Positions 59,461-64,000 of a stretch of DNA of 64,000 nt are shown here, piece after piece (position 1 is the stretch's first letter; the number at the start of each line of letters is the position of its first letter). The notes beneath the pieces were generated by a model. The model searched no databases. It was not told the origin of the DNA and saw only the letters and a list, made by a program, of their open reading frames with translations. This stretch comes from Streptomyces goshikiensis (GTDB lineage: Bacteria; Actinomycetota; Actinomycetes; Streptomycetales; Streptomycetaceae): the NCBI RefSeq assembly GCF_014650555.1, contig NZ_BMVE01000011.1:62001-126000 (forward strand). The letters run 5' to 3'. A program made the translations under genes and the position numbers.

Positions 59461-62223
59461 CTAAGGGCTGTCCGCGGGCCCCTCGATCGGGAGGCCGTCG
59501 GCCAGGAGTTCCGCCAGGTGGTGGGCCCGGTACTGGGAGAGCTGCGCGATCTGCGTCCGGCAGGAGAAACCGTCGGCGAGGATCGCGGGCCCGCTGTCGC
59601 GCGCCGCGTCGAGGGAGGGCAGGAGCTGCTCCCGCGCGCACGCCACCGAGACGGCGTGGTGGCCCGGCTCGAAGCCGAAGTTGCCCGCGAGGCCGCAGCA
59701 GCCGCCGCTGAGCTCGCCGGTCAGGCCGGCGCGCTCGCGCAGCCGGCGGTCGGCGGCGTCGCCGAGGACGGCGTGCTGGTGGCAGTGGGTCTGCCCGGCG
59801 ACCGGCCGGTCCAGGCGCGGCGGCCGCCAGTGCGGGGCGTACTGCTCCAGGGCCTCGGCGAAGGTGCGGACGGCGGCGGCGAGGCGGTGGGCGCGGGGGT
59901 CGTCGGGCAGGAGGGCGGGCAGGTCGGTGCGCAGGGCTGCGGCGCAGCTGGGTTCGAGGACGACGACGGGGCGGTCGGGGGCGCCTTCGAGGCGGGTGAG
60001 CGTGCGGCGCAGGACGGTGCGGGCGCGGTCGAGGCGGCCGGTGGAGACGTAGGTCAGCCCGCAGCAGACGGGGCCCCGCGGGACGGTGACGTCCAGGCCG
60101 GCGGCCTCCAGCACGCGGACGGCCGCCCGGCCGGTGTGCGGGGAGAGGTACTCGGTGAAGGTGTCGGGCCAGAGGGTGACGGCGGTGGCTCCCGGGCCCT
60201 GCGGGCGGCTTTCCCCGGCGCGCGAGCGCCACCAGCGGGTGAACGGGGTGCGGGCCAGGGGTGGCAGCGGGCGGTCGCGGGTCAGGCCCGGGGGCGGGAG
60301 GCGGCGGGCGGCGGCGTTCAGCGGGGCCGCCGCCCGCAGCAGCGCGACCGTGCGGAGCAGCCGCGGCAGGCCGCCCAGCAGGTAGTGGGCCGGCGGGCGG
60401 ATCCGGCCCGACCAGTGGTGGTGCAGGAACTCCGCCTTGTACGCGGCCATGTCCACCCCCACCGGGCAGTCGCTGCGGCAGCCCTTGCAGGACAGGCACA
60501 GGTCCAGCGCCTCGGCGACCTCCCGCGAGCGCCAGCCGTCCGTGACGACCTCGCCCGCCAGCATCTCGTGCAGCAGCCTCGCCCGGCCCCGCGTGGAGTG
60601 CAGCTCCTCCCCCGTCGCCCGGTACGACGGGCACATCACCCCCGGACCGCCCACCTCCGTGGACCGGCACTTCGCGACCCCGACGCACCGCGCCACCCCG
60701 TGCGACAGCTCCCCGCCGCCCGGCGGCAGCGCCGCGAAGCGCAGGTTCTCGTCCAGACGGGCCGGGCGGACCAGCATCCCCGGGTTCATGCCGCCCGCCG
60801 GGTCCCACACGTCCTTGTACGCGCCGAAGAGTGCGATCACCTCCGGCCCGTACATCCGGGGCAGGAGTTCCGCCCGCGCCTGCCCGTCGCCGTGCTCCCC
60901 CGACAGGGAGCCCCCGTGGGAGACGACCAGGTCGGCGAGCTCCCCCGAGAAGCTCCGGAAGCGGGCGATCCCCGCCGGGGTCACCAGGTCGAAGTCGATC
61001 CGTACGTGCACGCAGCCCTCGCCGAAGTGCCCGTACGGCGTCCCGCGCAGCCCGTGCGCCGCCAGCAGGGCGCGGAACTCCCGCAGGTACGCCCCGAGCC
61101 GGGCCGGCGGGACCGCGCAGTCCTCCCACCCCGGCCAGGCCATCCCCCCGTCGGGGGTCCGCGTCGCCGTGCCCGCCGCGTCCTCCCGGATCCGCCACAG
61201 CGCCCGCTGCCCCGCCGGGTCCGTCACCAGCAGGGAGTGGGCGGCGTCGGCGCCCCGTACGAGGGAGCGCGCGGCGCCCTCGTCCCGCATCTCCACGAAC
61301 AGCCAGGCGTCCCCGCGCGGCAGCGGCCCGGCCGCCGCCGCGCCCGGCACCAGGTCCCGCGCCATGCCCTCCACGGTCAGCGGCCCGGCCCCGAGCAGCC
61401 CCGCCGCCGCGTCGGCGGCCGCGCTCTCGTCGGCGTACCCGAGCACCGCGAGCACCGGCGCGCGCGGCGCTTCCACCAGGCGCACCACCGCCTCGGTCAC
61501 CACGCCCAGCGTGCCCTCGCTCCCGCAGAACGCCCGGGCCACCCCCACGCCCCGCTCCGGCAGCAGCGCGTCCAGCCCGCCGTAACCGGAGATCCGCCGG
61601 GAGAACCCGCCGGCCAGGCCCGTGCGCAGCACCGCCAGGTTCCCCGCCACCAGTTCCCGCAGGCCCTCGGGCGCGCCCGCCCAGCCCGTCCCGAGCCGGT
61701 ACGAGGAGCCGCCGTACGCCGTCACCGCCAGCTCCGTCACGTTGTCGGCGGTGGTCCCCCAGGCCACCGAGTGCGCCCCGCACGCGTTGTTGCCGATCAT
61801 CCCGCCCAGGGTGCAGCGCGCGTGCGTGGAGGGGTCCGGCCCGAAGGCCAGCCCGTACGGGCGCACCGCGTCCCGCAGCCGGTCGAGCACCAGCCCCGGC
61901 TGCACCACGGCCGTCCGCGCCACCGGGTCCACCGACACCAGCGCGTTCATGTGCCGGGTGAGGTCCAGGACCACCCCGACGCCCGTGGCCTGGCCCGCGA
62001 TGGACGTCCCGCCGCCGCGCGGTACGACCGGGAACCCGGCGTCGGCGCAGATCCGCAGCGCGGCCGCGACGTCCCCGGCGTCGCGCGGGGCGACGACCCC
62101 GGCCGGGACGCGCCGGTAGTTCGAGGCGTCCATCGTGGTGAGGGCCCGTGCGGCGGCCCCGAAGTCCACCTCCCCGCGCAGCTGCGACCGCAATGTCCGT
62201 TCGAGTTCCCCGGGTGACGTCAC
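59461..62223 (-). CDS. FAD-binding and Fe-S-binding dehydrogenase (D-lactate/2-hydroxyacid type)
   Basis: 920 aa in two parts. Residues 1-470 are a FAD_binding_4 (VAO-type) oxidase domain with VVPRGGGTSIAGQATGVG and GMIGNNACGAHSVAWG, plus the C-terminal oxidase domain. Residues about 530-920 are a GlpC-like Fe-S part: ferredoxin clusters in VAKCRSTEVGGPGVMCPSYR and CLSCKGCRSDCPVGVD, then CCG-type motifs GPVCCGL and SGGCCGLAGNFG. The fusion is that of respiratory D-lactate or D-2-hydroxyglutarate dehydrogenases that feed quinone. GTG start at 62223. Divergent from serC. Confidence 0.92.
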   Translation of the reverse strand: MTSPGELERTLRSQLRGEVDFGAAARALTTMDASNYRRVPAGVVAPRDAGDVAAALRICADAGFPVVPRGGGTSIAGQATGVGVVLDLTRHMNALVSVDPVARTAVVQPGLVLDRLRDAVRPYGLAFGPDPSTHARCTLGGMIGNNACGAHSVAWGTTADNVTELAVTAYGGSSYRLGTGWAGAPEGLRELVAGNLAVLRTGLAGGFSRRISGYGGLDALLPERGVGVARAFCGSEGTLGVVTEAVVRLVEAPRAPVLAVLGYADESAAADAAAGLLGAGPLTVEGMARDLVPGAAAAGPLPRGDAWLFVEMRDEGAARSLVRGADAAHSLLVTDPAGQRALWRIREDAAGTATRTPDGGMAWPGWEDCAVPPARLGAYLREFRALLAAHGLRGTPYGHFGEGCVHVRIDFDLVTPAGIARFRSFSGELADLVVSHGGSLSGEHGDGQARAELLPRMYGPEVIALFGAYKDVWDPAGGMNPGMLVRPARLDENLRFAALPPGGGELSHGVARCVGVAKCRSTEVGGPGVMCPSYRATGEELHSTRGRARLLHEMLAGEVVTDGWRSREVAEALDLCLSCKGCRSDCPVGVDMAAYKAEFLHHHWSGRIRPPAHYLLGGLPRLLRTVALLRAAAPLNAAARRLPPPGLTRDRPLPPLARTPFTRWWRSRAGESRPQGPGATAVTLWPDTFTEYLSPHTGRAAVRVLEAAGLDVTVPRGPVCCGLTYVSTGRLDRARTVLRRTLTRLEGAPDRPVVVLEPSCAAALRTDLPALLPDDPRAHRLAAAVRTFAEALEQYAPHWRPPRLDRPVAGQTHCHQHAVLGDAADRRLRERAGLTGELSGGCCGLAGNFGFEPGHHAVSVACAREQLLPSLDAARDSGPAILADGFSCRTQIAQLSQYRAHHLAELLADGLPIEGPADSP

Positions 62224-62307
62224 CCGCCCACCCTGCCACCGGCCGGGCCCGTCTCACCGGGTGGACGCGCCTCCGAGGCGTGGACCGGGACCCGATACGC
62301 TCCGCTC

Positions 62308-63429
62308 GTGGCTGAGATCCAGATTCCCGCTGACATCAAGCCCGCCGACGGACGCTTCGGCGCGGGCCCCTCCAAGGTGCGGACCGAGGCGCTGGACGCC
62401 CTCGCCGCCACCGGTACCTCCCTGCTCGGAACCTCACACCGCCAGGCCCCGGTCAAGAACCTGGTCGGATCGGTGCGCCAGGGCATCCGGGACCTCTTCT
62501 CGCTCCCCGAGGGTTACGAGGTGATCCTGGGCAACGGCGGCTCCACCGCCTTCTGGGACGTCGCGACCGCCGGTCTCATCGAGCGGAAGTCCCAGCACCT
62601 CACGTTCGGCGAGTTCTCCTCCAAGTTCGCCAAGGCCGCGAAGCTCGCGCCGTGGCTGGACGAGCCGTCGGTGATCTCCTCGGAGCCGGGCACCCACCCG
62701 GACCCGGTCGCCGAGGCGGGCGTGGACGTGTACGCGTACACCCACAACGAGACCTCGACGGGTGTCGCCGCGCCGATCGAGCGCGTCGCGGGCGCCGACG
62801 CCGGTTCGCTCGTTCTGGTGGACGCGACCTCGGGCGCCGGCGGCCTGCCGGTGGACATCACCGAGACCGACGTCTACTACTTCGCCCCGCAGAAGTCCTT
62901 CGCCTCCGACGGCGGCCTGTGGCTGGCGGCGTTCTCCCCGGCGGCCCTGGAGCGCGCGGCCCGCGTGCACGCCTCCGGCAGCCGGCACGTCCCGGAGTTC
63001 TTCTCGCTGCCGACGGCGATCGACAACTCGCTGAAGAACCAGACGTACAACACCCCGGCGCTGTCCACCCTCTTCCTGCTGAACGAGCAGCTGGAGTGGC
63101 TGAACGGCCAGGGCGGCCTGGAGTTCGCGACCGGACGTACGGCGGCCAGCGCGCGGAACCTGTACGGCTGGGCGGAGGCGTCGAAGTACGCCAGCCCGTT
63201 CGTCGTGGACGCCGACAAGCGCTCCGCCGTCATCGGCACGATCGACTTCTCCGACGACATCGACGCGGCCGCGATCGCCAAGGTGCTGCGCGCCAACGGC
63301 ATCGTGGACACCGAGCCGTACCGCAAGCTCGGCCGCAACCAGCTCCGCATCGCGATGTTCCCGGCGATCGACCCGGCGGACGTGCAGGCGCTGACCGCCT
63401 GCATCGACCACGTCATCGAGAAGCTCTGA
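62308..63429 (+). CDS. serC: phosphoserine transaminase (actinobacterial type)
   Basis: 373-aa fold-type I aminotransferase making phosphoserine from phosphohydroxypyruvate and glutamate. It begins GTG-AEIQIPADIKPADGRFG. The PLP lysine is in YYFAPQKSFASDGG, with the substrate segments LGTSHRQAPVKNLVGSVRQG and SLKNQTYNTPALSTLFLLNE. This is the long actinobacterial SerC form (Mycobacterium-like). No serA or serB is adjacent. Confidence 0.96.
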   Translation: MAEIQIPADIKPADGRFGAGPSKVRTEALDALAATGTSLLGTSHRQAPVKNLVGSVRQGIRDLFSLPEGYEVILGNGGSTAFWDVATAGLIERKSQHLTFGEFSSKFAKAAKLAPWLDEPSVISSEPGTHPDPVAEAGVDVYAYTHNETSTGVAAPIERVAGADAGSLVLVDATSGAGGLPVDITETDVYYFAPQKSFASDGGLWLAAFSPAALERAARVHASGSRHVPEFFSLPTAIDNSLKNQTYNTPALSTLFLLNEQLEWLNGQGGLEFATGRTAASARNLYGWAEASKYASPFVVDADKRSAVIGTIDFSDDIDAAAIAKVLRANGIVDTEPYRKLGRNQLRIAMFPAIDPADVQALTACIDHVIEKL

Positions 63430-63633
63430 CCGAGAAGCTCTGATCAAGGAGCTCTGACCGCACGGCGCTCCCGCGAGGCCCCCGGTGACCACCGCGTCCC
63501 CGGGGGCCTCGCCGTGTGCGGCGGGGCGCGGCGGGCGCGCGGCCGCGCAGCGGGCACCACCGGCGAAACCCCGTGCGTCCGGCCGCGATACCTTCGGGAC
63601 GTTCAGGGCTCGGCGATTCTTGGAGGCAGCGGC

Positions 63634-64000
63634 GTGAGCGTGCGAGTGACAGCGGCACAAGGCGGCGTGGACCCCTTCGGCACGGCCCGGCTGCGGCGCG
63701 GGGTGCTCGACACGTGGGGCGCGGGCCCGGCCCGGTTCCGCGAGGACGCCAACGCCGAGGAGGACCTGGCGCTCGGCGGCTACCGGGACCGGCTGGTGGT
63801 CGAGCTGGCGCAGAACGCCGCCGACGCGGCCGCCCGGGCCGGGGCGGCGGGGCGGATGCGGCTCACCCTGCACCCCGGTGACGGCGGGCACGCGGTGCTG
63901 GCCGTCGCCAACACCGGTGCCCCGCTGGACGCGACGGGCGTGGAGTCGCTGAGCACCCTGCGCGCCTCCGCCAAGCGGGAGCCCTCGGCTCCGGGCACCG
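63634..64000 (+). CDS. GHKL (sacsin/HSP90-like) ATPase-domain protein, 3' part outside the window
   Basis: At least 122 codons from GTG at 63634 run open to the window end. TGGAGG at 63621-63626 is 7 bp upstream of the GTG. The visible N-terminal part has the GHKL N-box VVELAQNAADAAARAGAAGR and a following strand with LAVANTGAPLDATGVESLST (Bergerat fold). In Streptomyces such genes next to serC encode large sacsin-like ATPases of unknown function. The rest of the protein is missing here. Confidence 0.75.
   Translation, partial: MSVRVTAAQGGVDPFGTARLRRGVLDTWGAGPARFREDANAEEDLALGGYRDRLVVELAQNAADAAARAGAAGRMRLTLHPGDGGHAVLAVANTGAPLDATGVESLSTLRASAKREPSAPGT

Noticed and set aside
58042..62257. Very long open frames on both strands (over 1300 codons) across the FAD/Fe-S dehydrogenase and DMT genes
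   Set aside because: They run through several real genes in other frames, have Arg/Pro/Ala-only composition and no domain. They are typical shadow frames of 70+% GC DNA.

Overview
The window is chromosomal DNA from a Streptomyces-type actinomycete. GC is very high, almost every third codon position is G or C, most same-strand neighbours overlap by 4 bp (ATGA/GTGA), and there are many GTG/TTG starts. It also carries core Streptomyces genes: a DmdR1-type iron regulator, serC, pdxH, a 368-aa citrate synthase, purU and an NsdA-like regulator. I saw no rRNA, tRNA, CRISPR array, transposase or integrase.

Region by region. (1) 0-5 kb and 17-22 kb hold two blocks of a CoA-thioester catabolic set: flavin reductase, Zn-alcohol dehydrogenase, three acyl-CoA dehydrogenases, an SDR, a cyclase-family hydrolase, an amidohydrolase and an acyl-CoA ligase. 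The promoters of both blocks carry the same TetR-type operator (close to TCTGACGGACCGTCAGA), so I read them as one regulon split in two. (2) 5-16 kb lies between the blocks. Its core is a minus-strand operon whose order and families match the azomycin (2-nitroimidazole) route from L-arginine: an MppP/RohP-like PLP oxidase, a PIN-like protein (candidate RohQ), a DHDPS-like lyase (RohR-like) and a haem-oxygenase-like diiron N-oxygenase (RohS-like). A Rieske protein, an NCS1 permease and a PDR-type reductase follow. An accessory operon (DUF606 exporter, flavodiiron-like MBL protein, thioredoxin-fold protein) and two TetR genes plus an XRE-cupin gene sit next to it. (3) 22-44 kb is mostly conserved Streptomyces housekeeping and regulatory DNA. 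It includes a sigma factor with a fused zf-HC2/MDMPI partner, a lipoprotein, a repeat-rich membrane protein, an ABC exporter, a small secreted repeat peptide, the iron regulator, a SIS protein, PdxH and citrate synthase, and a likely unannotated small transcript near 41.5 kb. (4) 43.8-52.5 kb is a minus-strand Atu/Liu-like operon (AtuA-like protein, acyl-CoA carboxylase alpha and beta chains, acyl-CoA dehydrogenase, enoyl-CoA hydratase, TetR, TIGR03084 protein) with a long palindrome upstream of its first gene. (5) 52.7-56.6 kb is the most unusual block: a Crp-like regulator followed by a tight four-gene operon. That operon encodes a class III nucleotide cyclase with its catalytic residues intact, a TTA-containing protein of unknown function, a small HTH protein and a protein with an N-glycosidase/TIR-like domain. 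It resembles a Pycsar-type cyclic-nucleotide defence or signalling system with an unfamiliar layout. (6) 56.8-64 kb holds a CocE-type hydrolase, a DMT permease, a large FAD/Fe-S dehydrogenase, serC and the start of a GHKL ATPase gene cut by the window end.

Functions are inferred from motifs and family memory only; no database search was run.
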